The notes: generated by a model from the letters alone, not told the origin. A DNA stretch of 26,028 nucleotides from Clostridiales bacterium UBA3259 (GCA_002362625.1 DEUP01000012.1:1-26028); one strand, 5' to 3'; shown: positions 15,738-24,361, counted from the stretch's first letter. Numbers and translations are program-made.

Positions 15738-16400
15738 TTATTCTTCAAAGAGAAATTTTTCCAGTTCTCCTGTAGAATCGAAGGAAAAATCGCACAGTTT
15801 CCGCATTTCGCCAAGGATCTCCGGGTATTCCTGCCGCCCCCAGGCTGCGAAGGCGATGGGGACGCCTGCCTTGCTGGCCATTTCCCAGGCGGGCTTCATG
15901 TCGTCCACCACCAGAAGCTCCGTGGGACTTAAATGGTATTTTTTCATAATGTCCTCTAAGGGGAAGGTACTGGGTTTCCGTTTCTCCTCCGGCAGATCCC
16001 AGCCGTAGATATCGTCAGGAAGCACACCAAAATAGGTTTCGTAGTCCCGGGTAATGTTCTGGATGCAGGAATGGGACACCACGCAGATGAGACCGCCTTC
16101 CTCCTTTTGCCGACGGATGATGTTTTCGATGCCGGGGAAGGGCGTGGGAATGTGGTCCTTGATGTATTCCTTCCAACCTAAGTATTCATCTACCAGCTCC
16201 TGCTCGGAAAAGCCATAGCGCTGACGGCACATATTGGCAAAACCCAGATTGCAGCAGCCTTCCACATATTCCGGCAGGGTCACGGTGCGGCCAGGCCGCC
16301 ACTGAGCGAGGATATATTCAAAAAACGGGAAGTTGACGGTAGTCTCGCTCTGTACCACGGTATCGTCATGGTCAAGCACCAGACAGGGATATTTCAGCAT
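15738..16400 (-). CDS. HAD-superfamily hydrolase (phosphatase-like)
   Basis: 220 residues. HAD motif I is LDHDDTVV (residues 8-15, nucleophile D10 and second Asp D12), motif II is VVSHS near residue 108, and the motif III/IV region is RKPSTF ... LLVVDDMKPAWEMASKAG. The helical cap lies between motifs I and II, as in the phosphoglycolate phosphatase-like group. The substrate is unknown. ATG 16400 follows GAGGAGGGG. It is a single-gene unit with its own promoter, divergent from the 89-residue gene. Confidence 0.88.
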   Translation of the reverse strand: MLKYPCLVLDHDDTVVQSETTVNFPFFEYILAQWRPGRTVTLPEYVEGCCNLGFANMCRQRYGFSEQELVDEYLGWKEYIKDHIPTPFPGIENIIRRQKEEGGLICVVSHSCIQNITRDYETYFGVLPDDIYGWDLPEEKRKPSTFPLEDIMKKYHLSPTELLVVDDMKPAWEMASKAGVPIAFAAWGRQEYPEILGEMRKLCDFSFDSTGELEKFLFEE

Positions 16401-16435
16401 GGAGCCCCTCCTCTATTTCTATGGGTATCATACAC

Positions 16436-16464
16436 ATTATATCAGATACCAAACCTGGGCGCAA
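16436..16464 (-). promoter_or_regulatory. Promoter of the HAD hydrolase gene
   Basis: Minus strand TTGCGC (16464-16459), 17 bases, TATAAT (16441-16436). Its -35 lies only 14 bases from that of the divergent promoter at 16479-16507. Confidence 0.75.
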
Positions 16465-16478
16465 CCAGAAATTACCTC

Positions 16479-16507
16479 TTGCTATATTCGAACAAACGTG
16501 CTATAAT
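16479..16507 (+). promoter_or_regulatory. Promoter of the 89-residue protein gene
   Basis: Plus strand TTGCTA (16479-16484), 17 bases, TATAAT (16502-16507). The start would fall near 16514, just before AGGAGG and the ATG at 16535. Confidence 0.8.
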
Positions 16508-16534
16508 AAAACAAAAAACAGGAGGCGTGAAATT

Positions 16535-16804
16535 ATGGAGCGCAGCAGCTGTCCGGTAGATGTGATTTCTTTCAGCTCAGCAGATGGGGATTTGCGCCCA
16601 TTGCGGCTGCGAATTCCCCAGGAGGATCAGTCCCTTCTGCGGGTGGATATTGACGAGATCGTGGAAACCAGCGTGGTGGAGTATGTGGGCATGGAGGCCA
16701 CGGTGTTTCTGTGCCGTGCCACAGTTGGGCAGAAGCGCCGTTTTTTTGAGCTGAAATACGCCATGCGGAGCCATACCTGGTATTTGGTTCGGACAATTTA
16801 TTAA
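16535..16804 (+). CDS. Conserved-looking hypothetical protein, 89 residues
   Basis: ATG 16535 is behind a strong AGGAGG and a good promoter, so it is very probably translated. There is no signal peptide or membrane helix. It looks like a small alternating-strand domain (PLRLRI, LLRVDIDEIV, ATVFLCRATV, FFELKYAM, TWYLVRTIY). I do not recognise the family. It precedes a Nudix hydrolase by 92 bases and may share its transcript. Confidence 0.75.
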   Translation: MERSSCPVDVISFSSADGDLRPLRLRIPQEDQSLLRVDIDEIVETSVVEYVGMEATVFLCRATVGQKRRFFELKYAMRSHTWYLVRTIY

Positions 16805-16896
16805 TGAAAGGCTTCAAAAGGATGTTATGGTGGAATTGTTCATATTCTTAGTGTAATATAAGGAATATCCCAGAAATGCAACAAGGAGGACGCAGC

Positions 16897-17367
16897 ATGT
16901 CTATTGTGACCTTTTATAACTGTGACCCTAAGGACGCGCCCAAAACCACCATGCCCGCCCATTTAGGAGCCAATGCCATCATTACCTGCAAAGGGAAGCT
17001 CTTGTTGGAGCGGCGTCGGGACAGTGACACCTGGGGCCTCATCGGCGGAGGCTGCAAGAAAACGGAAACCGGTCTTCAGGCCATCGTCCGGGAAGTCTAC
17101 GAGGAGCTGGGGCTTCGGATTCCGAAGGAGCGGTTTCAAAAGCTGGCGGTCTATGATAACCCGGGGCGAATCGCGGCCTTCCGGGACGGAAGCGTCTGGC
17201 GGATGGTGATTGTTGTCTACGCCCTGGAACTATCCGAGGAGCCGGAATTGCGGATCAGCGCTGAATCCAAGGAGCTGCGGTTCTTTACCAGGGAGGAGGT
17301 ATCGGCTCTGGAGATCCCTGTGACCCATCGGGACATTGTGGAAGAGCGGTTTTTGAACCGATCATAA
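16897..17367 (+). CDS. Nudix hydrolase
   Basis: 156 residues. The Nudix box Gx5Ex7REUxEExGU is complete: the G/E part is GGGCKKTE and the end is REVYEELGL (about residues 45-68). It hydrolyses a nucleoside diphosphate linked to another group; the exact substrate is unknown, and the preceding LLLERRRDSDTWGLIGGG is typical of general housecleaning members. ATG 16897 follows AAGGAGG; an ATG 21 bases upstream lies before that element and is rejected. It ends 32 bases before the promoter region of the OLE RNA, and I see no terminator between them. Confidence 0.92.
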   Translation: MSIVTFYNCDPKDAPKTTMPAHLGANAIITCKGKLLLERRRDSDTWGLIGGGCKKTETGLQAIVREVYEELGLRIPKERFQKLAVYDNPGRIAAFRDGSVWRMVIVVYALELSEEPELRISAESKELRFFTREEVSALEIPVTHRDIVEERFLNRS

Positions 17368-17399
17368 ATATGCAAAATATACAAATATTTTTTTCATAC

Positions 17400-17428
17400 T
17401 TGTATATGCAGTGAAAGTATGCTAAAAT
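17400..17428 (+). promoter_or_regulatory. Promoter of the OLE RNA / dxs operon
   Basis: TTGTAT (17400-17405), a 17-base spacer and TAAAAT (17423-17428). The predicted start near 17435 coincides with the 5' strand of the terminal helix of the non-coding RNA, which supports both calls. Confidence 0.8.
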
Positions 17429-17434
17429 AAAAAG

Positions 17435-18050
17435 CGACGGCGCAGTATCCTAGTCAGAATGACCATTTTTCAGGAAGGGCCTAAAAATCCTTTGAAGGGC
17501 ACATCGATGAAGTCCCTGGTGTCTGCTTTTTACGCCCAGTTTAGGGTGGATGCTGGGGGTTAAGGATCCCGGGCGCGCGGCAATGGCATGGCGCATACGA
17601 CCCGGTTTCCGTGGAGACTTGAACCTTGTGCGACGACGATGGAAACCTCGGAATGAGGCCCGATCGCGTACGAATCAAGTATGAACCTGCAAGGCGGTGC
17701 ACAGAATCGTGTGCTGTGTGCAGCGTAGCCTGCCTTGAGTGAGCATGCGGGGAAGGAAGACCAGACCGCCGGCGACTATGGCCATAGCCGCTGCGGTTAT
17801 CGCTTTCGGAAACCATGCTTGCAAAAGAGGCTAAAACTATGAATCATTCTGCCGTGGAAAACACCTAGGCTGTCTGAAAGGGGCAGGCAGGGGATTGCGG
17901 TACGGTCTCAGTGGCAATCGGGTAGCCAGGACTCGGCAACACCTGGACGTAGGGATCAAACGGAAACGGCCTGTGCGGCAACGACAGGTTCCCTTTGGTG
18001 AAAGACAACCCGACCTAAGCCGTAAGATTTATCCTGCCTGCTGCCGTCCA
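17435..18050 (+). ncRNA. ole: OLE RNA (ornate, large, extremophilic RNA)
   Basis: About 616 bases without a credible gene between a promoter and an OapA-type gene. OLE RNAs are of this length and always lie upstream of oapA in isoprenoid/dxs operons, as here; in Bacillus they form a membrane ribonucleoprotein needed for tolerance of cold, alcohol and Mg2+ stress. The two ends pair: 17436-17445 (GACGGCGCAG) with 18038-18048 (CTGCTGCCGTC), 10 bp with one bulged U. Inside, 17690-17695 pairs with 17732-17737 (CAAGGC/GCCTTG) around a smaller hairpin (17699-17714), and 17776-17787 is a perfect palindrome. No terminator follows, so the RNA and oapA are probably on one transcript, with the RNA perhaps cut out later. 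A covariance-model search would settle the family. Confidence 0.85.
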
Positions 18051-18089
18051 TTTATAAAAAACAATGAAAATTATTAAAGGAGAATCCCT

Positions 18090-18668
18090 GTGGCGAAATT
18101 AGACCCGGAGGCGGAAAAACGGGAACGAAACAAACAGATCAAATGGGTGACTACCATTTTCCTAGTTACCATTGTCATTTCCGGCACCATTTCTTTTGTT
18201 TCTGATGAGGTCATGGCAAGTAGCAGCCTGCCGGTGGCGTTTTTAATCCTGCTGGTGATTATTCTGGTAGGTATTTTGTTTGATATTGTGGGTATGGCGG
18301 TGGCCTCCGCTGATGAAAAGCCCTTTCATTCCATGGCCGCGAAAAAGGTTCCCGGCGCCCAGGAGGCCATCCGGCTGCTGCGGAACGCGGAGCGGGTAAG
18401 CTCCATCTGCAATGATGTGGTAGGGGATATCTGCGGCGTTGTGTCCGGCAGCGCCTCGGCCACCATTGCCGCCCAGGTCATTCGAAGCTTTGATTTCTCC
18501 TGGCCTCAGGTGGCGACCCTGCTCATGTCCGCCCTGGCAGCGGGACTGACGGTGGGCGGAAAGGCAGTGGGAAAGAGTATCGCCATCGATTCCTGCACGG
18601 AGATCGTGCATACGGTGGGCAGGGTGATCCATGCCATGAGCCAGGTGCTTCATGGAAGGAAAAAATAA
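18090..18668 (+). CDS. oapA: OLE-associated membrane protein OapA (DUF21/CNNM-like)
   Basis: 192 residues. A charged N-terminal tail (1-18) precedes membrane segments at about 19-37, 48-70, 109-130 and 138-165. The stretch after segment 2 (VASADEKPFHSMAAKKVPGA ... AIRLLRNAE) resembles the DUF21/CNNM core of Mg2+-linked transporters, to which OapA is related. OapA binds OLE RNA and carries it to the membrane. GTG 18090 follows AAAGGAGA, 39 bases after the end of the RNA's terminal helix, and dxs begins 9 bases after its stop. The assignment rests on position, size, topology and sequence character together. Confidence 0.87.
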   Translation: MAKLDPEAEKRERNKQIKWVTTIFLVTIVISGTISFVSDEVMASSSLPVAFLILLVIILVGILFDIVGMAVASADEKPFHSMAAKKVPGAQEAIRLLRNAERVSSICNDVVGDICGVVSGSASATIAAQVIRSFDFSWPQVATLLMSALAAGLTVGGKAVGKSIAIDSCTEIVHTVGRVIHAMSQVLHGRKK

Positions 18669-18677
18669 CGTTAGGTT

Positions 18678-20546
18678 GTGTCAAAAGTGGCCATTTTAGA
18701 AACCATTAACGGTCATGATGATCTGTGTAAGCTCAGCCAGGCGGAGCGTACTGCGCTGTGTGGAGAGATCCGCCAGTTTCTGATCGATAACGTATCCAAA
18801 ACCGGCGGTCATCTGGCCGGAAATTTGGGCGCGGTGGAGCTGAGCGTTGCCATCGAGACCGTATTCAACACAAATACAGACCGCCTGGTTTTTGACGTCG
18901 GTCATCAGTCTTATGTGCATAAGCTGCTGACAGGCCGCCGGGCGGATTTTCCGCATCTGCGGCAGTTCGGAGGGATTTCCGGATTTCCCAAGCCGGAGGA
19001 AAGCGTCTGCGACGCCTTTGTGGCGGGCCATGCTTCCAGCTCCGTATCCATTGCCCTGGGCATGGCCCGGGCCAGGACCCTGCAGCATCAGGATTATAAC
19101 ATTGTGGCGCTGATCGGAGATGGGGCCTGCACCGGCGGCATGGCCTATGAAGGCATGAACGATGCAGCCGTCAGCGGGGAACCCATGGTCATTATTCTGA
19201 ACGACAATGAAATGTCCATTGGGAAAAATGTGGGGGGCCTGTCCCGGCATCTGTCCCGGCTTCGCTCCAGCCATCGGTATCTGACGGCAAAAAGGATTTA
19301 CCGGCAGGTCATGAAAAAACTGCCCTTTGGTCAATCCATCTATGCCATGAGCAGCAGGCTCAAGAACCGGATCAAGCGGTTCCTGCTGCCTGTGACCATT
19401 TTTGAAAATATGGGCTTTACATACCTGGGGCCGGTGGATGGTCATGATCTGCCCGGTCTGATTGACCGGCTGACAATCGCCAAAAGCCTGAAGGAACCCG
19501 TGCTGATCCATGTGGTTACGAAAAAGGGTCATGGGTATAAATTCGCCGAGCTTGACCCGGCCAAATTTCATGGAATCGGTCCCTTTGACCCCTATACCGG
19601 CAAGAAGCTGGGAGAAAAGGTCAGGACCTACTCCGACTCCTTTGGTGAAACCATGCTGGAGCTTGCGGAAGGAAATGACAGGGTATGTGCCATTACAGCA
19701 GCCATGCCCGGCGGCACCGGATTGCTGGATTTCCAGAAGCGGTATCCCGATCGTACCTTTGATGTGGGCATTGCGGAGGAGCATGCCGTATCCATGGCTG
19801 GAGGCCTGGCCAAGCAGGGGATGATTCCAGTGGTGGCCATTTATTCCACCTTCCTGCAAAGGGGCTTTGACCAGATTATGCAGGACACCGGCTTGCTGGG
19901 GCTGCATGTGGTGTACGCCGTTGACCGGGCGGGCCTGGTGGGGGACGACGGCCCTACCCACCACGGTGTGTTTGATGTGGGCTTTCTGCGGCAGGTGCCC
20001 GGAATGCGGATCCTGGCTCCGGTAAGCCTCCGGGAGCAGAGGGATATGCTGACCTGGGCGGTGGAAGACTGCCTGGGGCCTGTGGCCGTTCGCTATCCCC
20101 GGGGCGGAGAAGGAAGCTACCAGGAATCTGACTGGCAAGGCTCGGAGGGGCCGCTGGTGAAATGTCACCGCAGGGGTAAGGATATTACCCTGATAACCTA
20201 TGGCAGCCTGCTAAGCTCTGCAATGGATGCCGCGGAGCTGCTCTCCCGGGAAGGCATTGAGGCAACGGTATTGCGGCTGCTTTCCGTGGAGCCGTTGCCT
20301 GCGGAGGAGATTTCCCGGAGCTTGGCCCAGAGCCATCGGGCTGTGATTATTGAGGAAACCTGCGCCGGGTCCGGCATTCGGGAGGCGCTGGGCTGGGAAC
20401 TGAGGAAGCTGTGCCCGGACTGTGCCTTGGAGGGCATCGACCTGGGGCATCGGTTTATTCCCCATGGTTCCAATCGGGAGCTTTATGAATACTGCGGCCT
20501 GGATGGAAAATCCATCGCGGGCCGGGCAAAGGAGATGCTGTCCTGA
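18678..20546 (+). CDS. dxs: 1-deoxy-D-xylulose-5-phosphate synthase
   Basis: 622 residues, full length. It joins pyruvate and glyceraldehyde 3-phosphate with thiamine diphosphate, the first step of the MEP isoprenoid pathway. Seen: H45 in GGHLAGNLG, H76 in DVGHQSYVHKLL, the ThDP/Mg motif GDGACTGG (147-154) to NDN (175-177), and the pyrimidine domain with FDVGIAEEHAV and DRAGLVGDDGPTHHGVFD. The usual Leu of GDGALTGG is Cys. The start is GTG 18678 with a weak AGG element. GTG 18687 would begin at MAILETINGHDD, nearer the family's usual N-terminus, and is about as likely. tlyA starts immediately after the stop. Confidence 0.96.
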   Translation: MSKVAILETINGHDDLCKLSQAERTALCGEIRQFLIDNVSKTGGHLAGNLGAVELSVAIETVFNTNTDRLVFDVGHQSYVHKLLTGRRADFPHLRQFGGISGFPKPEESVCDAFVAGHASSSVSIALGMARARTLQHQDYNIVALIGDGACTGGMAYEGMNDAAVSGEPMVIILNDNEMSIGKNVGGLSRHLSRLRSSHRYLTAKRIYRQVMKKLPFGQSIYAMSSRLKNRIKRFLLPVTIFENMGFTYLGPVDGHDLPGLIDRLTIAKSLKEPVLIHVVTKKGHGYKFAELDPAKFHGIGPFDPYTGKKLGEKVRTYSDSFGETMLELAEGNDRVCAITAAMPGGTGLLDFQKRYPDRTFDVGIAEEHAVSMAGGLAKQGMIPVVAIYSTFLQRGFDQIMQDTGLLGLHVVYAVDRAGLVGDDGPTHHGVFDVGFLRQVPGMRILAPVSLREQRDMLTWAVEDCLGPVAVRYPRGGEGSYQESDWQGSEGPLVKCHRRGKDITLITYGSLLSSAMDAAELLSREGIEATVLRLLSVEPLPAEEISRSLAQSHRAVIIEETCAGSGIREALGWELRKLCPDCALEGIDLGHRFIPHGSNRELYEYCGLDGKSIAGRAKEMLS

Positions 20547-21362
20547 GTGAAGGTGAAGAAGAGATTGGATGTTCTTTTGACAGAACAGGGGTACGCGGAC
20601 AGCCGCTCCAAGGCCCAGGCCATTATTATGAGCGGCCTTGTATACGTGGACGGACAAAAGGCGGACAAGCCCGGCGTAGCTTATGAGGAGACGGTTGCGC
20701 TGGAGGTTCGCGGAGCGGCCTGCCCCTATGTGAGCCGGGGGGGGCTTAAGCTGGAAAAGGCCCTGCGGGACTTTGGCGTCAGGCCGGAGGGCTACGTTTG
20801 CAGCGACTCCGGGGCGTCCACCGGCGGCTTTACGGACTGCCTGCTGCAGCAGGGGGCGAAAAAGGTTTTTGCCATCGATGTGGGCTACGGCCAGCTGGAC
20901 TGGAAGATCCGTTCCGACCCCAGAGTGGTGGTGATGGAGCGCACCAACATCCGCTATGTGACCCCGGAGCAGTTGGGAGAAGCCCTGGATTTATCCGTGA
21001 TTGACGTCAGCTTTATTTCCCTGAAGATTGTGCTGCCTGTGATTCAGACGCTGCTAAAGCCCACCGGTCAGGTGCTGTGCCTGATTAAGCCTCAGTTTGA
21101 GGCGGGAAAGGATAAGGTGGGCAAGAAGGGCGTTGTCCGGGAAAAATCCACCCACAGGGAAGTGCTGGACAGCTTTGTAACCCTGGCGGACAGCCTGGGC
21201 TTTCAGATCCTGGGACTGACCTTTTCTCCGGTAAAGGGGCCGGAGGGGAATATTGAATTCCTGGCCCATCTGAGCCTGGATCAGGTGGCTGGCATTCGTC
21301 CCGATACCGCCCGGGTGGTGGAGGAGGCCCATGAGGCTTTGGATAGGGGGGCTGGTATATGA
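20547..21362 (+). CDS. tlyA: TlyA-family rRNA 2'-O-methyltransferase (YqxC)
   Basis: 271 residues. An N-terminal S4 RNA-binding domain (about 5-65, RLDVLLTEQGYADSRSKAQAI) is followed by the FtsJ-type methyltransferase domain with the SAM motif DSGASTGGFTD near residue 88. The ribosomal RNA 2'-O-methylation is known for mycobacterial TlyA; in Firmicutes it is inferred. GTG 20547 directly follows the dxs stop, with AAAGGAG in the end of dxs. The stop overlaps the NAD kinase start by 4 bases (ATGA). This gene is a regular member of OLE/dxs operons. Confidence 0.93.
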   Translation: MKVKKRLDVLLTEQGYADSRSKAQAIIMSGLVYVDGQKADKPGVAYEETVALEVRGAACPYVSRGGLKLEKALRDFGVRPEGYVCSDSGASTGGFTDCLLQQGAKKVFAIDVGYGQLDWKIRSDPRVVVMERTNIRYVTPEQLGEALDLSVIDVSFISLKIVLPVIQTLLKPTGQVLCLIKPQFEAGKDKVGKKGVVREKSTHREVLDSFVTLADSLGFQILGLTFSPVKGPEGNIEFLAHLSLDQVAGIRPDTARVVEEAHEALDRGAGI

Positions 21363-22222
21363 AAAATGTGATTTTAGCCCCAAACCCCTACCGGGACAGA
21401 AATTTTGGAACCCTGCGCAGAGCCATGGAGGTCCTGAAGGGAGCCGGAGTAAGTGCCCGGGTGTGCCTTCCCTTTGAGGTGGATCGATGCTTTGAGCTGC
21501 CCCGGGACATCCGGTTTTCCCGGCTGGATCGGGAGCTGCCAAACGCCGAAATGGTGATCTGTCTGGGCGGAGATGGAACCATATTGCATATGGCCAAGGC
21601 CGCTACCCGGAAGGGGATCCCCCTGCTGGGAGTGAATATCGGCACCATGGGCTTTATGGCCGAGCTGGAAAGCACGGAGCTGGATAAGCTGACCCGGATC
21701 GCCTCCGGAAAATACACCCTGGACAGCCGGATGATGCTGGATGTGACCGTACAGCGGGATCGGGACATTTTGTTTCACGATCTGTGCCTGAACGATGTGG
21801 CGGTGACCAAGGGCGCTGTGGCCCGGATCGTCCAGCTGGTTGTGAAATGCGATGGGGTACAGGCTATGGAATGCGGCGGAGACGGCGTGATTGTGGCGAC
21901 GCCCACCGGTTCTACCGCGTACTCTCTCTCCGCCGGAGGCCCCATTGTGGAGCCGGAGGCGAAGAATATTCTGATTACGCCCATCTGCGCCCATGATGTG
22001 GCCAGCCGCTGCATTGTGGCATCCGACAAGCGCACCGTTACCGTGGAAATGGGTGAAAACGCCCGGCGGAATGCCTACCTCAGTGTGGATGGAGGCAGGG
22101 CCGTCCGGCTGAATATGGGAGACGTGGCGACCATCCGGAAATCCCATTTGGAAACCAAGCTGGTTCGACTGAACGAGCGCAGCTTTTACGATGTGGTCAG
22201 TGTCAAATTCAGGAAAGGGTAA
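21359..22222 (+). CDS. nadK: NAD kinase
   Basis: 287 residues. It phosphorylates NAD to NADP in the cytoplasm. The active-site GGDGT motif is at 70-74 (LGGDGTILHMAK) and the second signature TPTGSTAYSLSAGGPI is near residue 180. ATG 21359 overlaps the tlyA stop by 4 bases, with GGGGGG as the ribosome binding site. The gene order tlyA-nadK-argR-recN is common in Clostridia. Confidence 0.95.
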   Translation: MKNVILAPNPYRDRNFGTLRRAMEVLKGAGVSARVCLPFEVDRCFELPRDIRFSRLDRELPNAEMVICLGGDGTILHMAKAATRKGIPLLGVNIGTMGFMAELESTELDKLTRIASGKYTLDSRMMLDVTVQRDRDILFHDLCLNDVAVTKGAVARIVQLVVKCDGVQAMECGGDGVIVATPTGSTAYSLSAGGPIVEPEAKNILITPICAHDVASRCIVASDKRTVTVEMGENARRNAYLSVDGGRAVRLNMGDVATIRKSHLETKLVRLNERSFYDVVSVKFRKG

Positions 22223-22235
22223 GGGGTGGACAGCG

Positions 22236-22688
22236 GTGAAAAGCAAAAGACAGGCAAAGATTATGGAGATCATCTCCAATCAAAATGTAGAGACCCAGGA
22301 GCAGCTGCTGCAATGTTTGCAGGAGGCGGGCTTCAACAGCACGCAGGCTACCATTTCCCGGGACATTAAAGAGCTGCGCATTGTCAAGGAGCTGACCGGT
22401 ATGGGCACCTACCGCTACTGCGCCGCTGCCCGGGAGGTTCCCAACACCTTCTCAGGCCGTCTCAATACCATCTTCCGGGAATCCGTCACCAACTTTGACT
22501 ATGCCCAGAACATTGTTGTTATGCATACCCTGCCGGGTCTTGCCAATGCGGCGGCATCGGCGCTGGACGCTATGCATACGCCTGTGATTTTGGGAACCCT
22601 GGCGGGTGATGATACGGTGTTTATCGTAATGCGGGACTGTAATGCCGCCGCCGCTTTCTGCGGTGAGATAAAAAGTCTGATTCGTTAA
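22236..22688 (+). CDS. argR: Arginine repressor ArgR/AhrC
   Basis: 150 residues. The N-terminal winged helix (about 15-50, with NSTQATISRDIKEL as recognition region) binds operators. The C-terminal domain carries the arginine-binding and hexamerisation motif GTLAGDDTVFIVMRD. GTG 22236 follows AGGGGTGG; a longer frame from 22191 overlaps nadK and has no ribosome binding site. In the dxs-recN operon it is a fixed neighbour rather than a sign that the operon itself responds to arginine. Confidence 0.95.
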   Translation: MKSKRQAKIMEIISNQNVETQEQLLQCLQEAGFNSTQATISRDIKELRIVKELTGMGTYRYCAAAREVPNTFSGRLNTIFRESVTNFDYAQNIVVMHTLPGLANAAASALDAMHTPVILGTLAGDDTVFIVMRDCNAAAAFCGEIKSLIR

Positions 22689-22706
22689 GATAAGGGGGAG
22701 TGAACC

Positions 22707-24353
22707 GTGCTGAGCCTTCTGCATATTGAGAATATTGCGGTCATTGAGAGCGCGGATATTTCCTTCGACCGAGGCTTTAACGTGCTCACCGGTGAGACCG
22801 GCGCCGGTAAATCCATTGTGATCGATGCCATTTCCGCCATCCTTGGGGAGCGGGCTTACCGGGATATGATCCGTACCGGTACCAATAAGGCATCCGTTCG
22901 GGCCATCTTCACCGATGTGCCTGAGCTTGACTGGTTCCGGGAAAACGGGGTGGAGTACGATCCGGAGACGGTGATTCAGCGGGAGATTTATCTGGACGGA
23001 AAAAACGTCTGCCGGGTCAACGGAAGCCTGGTGTCCGTGAGCATTCTGAGAAAGCTGGGCATTCAGCTCATTAACATCCACGGCCAGCACGATTCCGCGT
23101 CTCTGTTTGACGAGGATAACCATCTTGTGTTCCTGGATGCCTTTGCAAGCAACGAAGAGCTGCGCCGGAATTACAGCGAAAAATATGCCGCGGTTGCGGG
23201 GCTTCGCCGGGAGATTGACAGCCTGACCATGGATGAGGGGGAAAAGCTGCGGCGGATGGAGACCCTCAAATACCAGATTGAGGAAATCGAAAAAGCGGAG
23301 CTGGAAGCCGGGGAGGACGAGGTTCTGGAGGATCGGCGAAAGCTCCTCCAAAACGCCGAAAAGCTGAGCAACGGCCTGGAAGAGACTGTCCAGTGCCTGT
23401 ATGGCAGTGATGATATCGACGGGGCGTCGGGGCTTCTGGCTCAGGCGGAATACGCCCTGGGACGGCTGCTGCGGTTCAGCGACAGCTTCGCGCCTCTCCA
23501 TGACAGAGTCAGCGACCTGATGTATCAGGTGCAGGATGTGGCGGAGGAGGCCCGGGACACCCGGGACAGCCTGAACTATTCCGCCGACGAGCTGGAGCAG
23601 ATTGAGTCCCGTCTGGATGTGATCCACAAGCTCCGCCGGAAGTACGGTGTCACCTGCGAGGATATTTTAAATTACCTGGAAAAGGCAAAAAAGGAACTGG
23701 ACGAGATCGAATTTGCTGACGATCGCCTGGAACGGCTGAAAGGAAAGCTGAAGAAGGCGGAAAAAGAGGCCTGGGACGCGGCGCTGAAGCTGCGGAAAAA
23801 CCGGCAGGAAACCGCCGCCGCCATGTCGAAGCGGATTCTGACGGAGCTTAGCCAGCTGGATATGCCAAGGGTGCAGTTTGCCTGCCAGTTCCAGGAGCTG
23901 GAGCTGGGCGCGAACGGCGCGGATGCCGTGGCCTTTTATATGTCGGCCAACGCGGGAGAGGCATTAAAGCCCATGAGCAAGGTGGCCTCCGGCGGCGAGC
24001 TTGCCAGAATTATGCTGGCCATGAAAAATGTTTTGGCCGAAAAGGATCAGGTAGCCACCCTGATTTTTGACGAGGTGGATACCGGCGTATCCGGCCGGGC
24101 AGCCCAGAAGGTAGCGGAAAAGCTGCGCAGTGTGGCCGAGCATAAGCAGGTGCTCTGCGTGACCCATCTGCCCCAGCTGGCGGCCCTGGCCCATACCCAT
24201 CTGCTGATTGCCAAGTCCGAGCGGGACGGGCGGACCTACACCTCCGTTACGCCACTGGACTTTGAGGGACGGAAGCGGGAGCTGGCCCGGATCATCGGCG
24301 GGACCAATATTACGGAAACCACTCTGAGAAGCGCGGAGGAAATGCTCCGTTGA
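22707..24353 (+). CDS. recN: DNA repair protein RecN
   Basis: 548 residues, full length. An SMC-like ATPase that binds DNA ends in double-strand break repair. Walker A GETGAGKS is at 29-36, the central region (about 150-370) is a heptad-rich coiled coil, and the C-terminal half has the ABC signature VASGGELARI and Walker B TLIFDEVDTGVSG. GTG 22707 follows AAGGGGGAG, 18 bases after argR. It is the last gene of the OLE/dxs operon; no terminator is visible before the T-box promoter that starts 8 bases further on. Confidence 0.96.
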   Translation: MLSLLHIENIAVIESADISFDRGFNVLTGETGAGKSIVIDAISAILGERAYRDMIRTGTNKASVRAIFTDVPELDWFRENGVEYDPETVIQREIYLDGKNVCRVNGSLVSVSILRKLGIQLINIHGQHDSASLFDEDNHLVFLDAFASNEELRRNYSEKYAAVAGLRREIDSLTMDEGEKLRRMETLKYQIEEIEKAELEAGEDEVLEDRRKLLQNAEKLSNGLEETVQCLYGSDDIDGASGLLAQAEYALGRLLRFSDSFAPLHDRVSDLMYQVQDVAEEARDTRDSLNYSADELEQIESRLDVIHKLRRKYGVTCEDILNYLEKAKKELDEIEFADDRLERLKGKLKKAEKEAWDAALKLRKNRQETAAAMSKRILTELSQLDMPRVQFACQFQELELGANGADAVAFYMSANAGEALKPMSKVASGGELARIMLAMKNVLAEKDQVATLIFDEVDTGVSGRAAQKVAEKLRSVAEHKQVLCVTHLPQLAALAHTHLLIAKSERDGRTYTSVTPLDFEGRKRELARIIGGTNITETTLRSAEEMLR

Positions 24354-24361
24354 GAAAATAC

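Noticed and set aside
17541..17816. 91-codon minus-strand frame inside the non-coding region
   Set aside because: It lies opposite the OLE RNA and has low-complexity basic composition and no ribosome binding site.
17435..18050. RNase P RNA or another large RNA instead of OLE
   Set aside because: The stretch is longer than RNase P RNA and I do not see its conserved core elements. The oapA-dxs context points to OLE.
18696..20168. 490-codon open frame on the minus strand
   Set aside because: It lies wholly antisense to dxs, whose motifs are complete. High GC gives long antisense frames, and its translation has no family features.
22452..23627. 391-codon open frame on the minus strand
   Set aside because: Antisense to argR and recN, no ribosome binding site, no recognisable domain.
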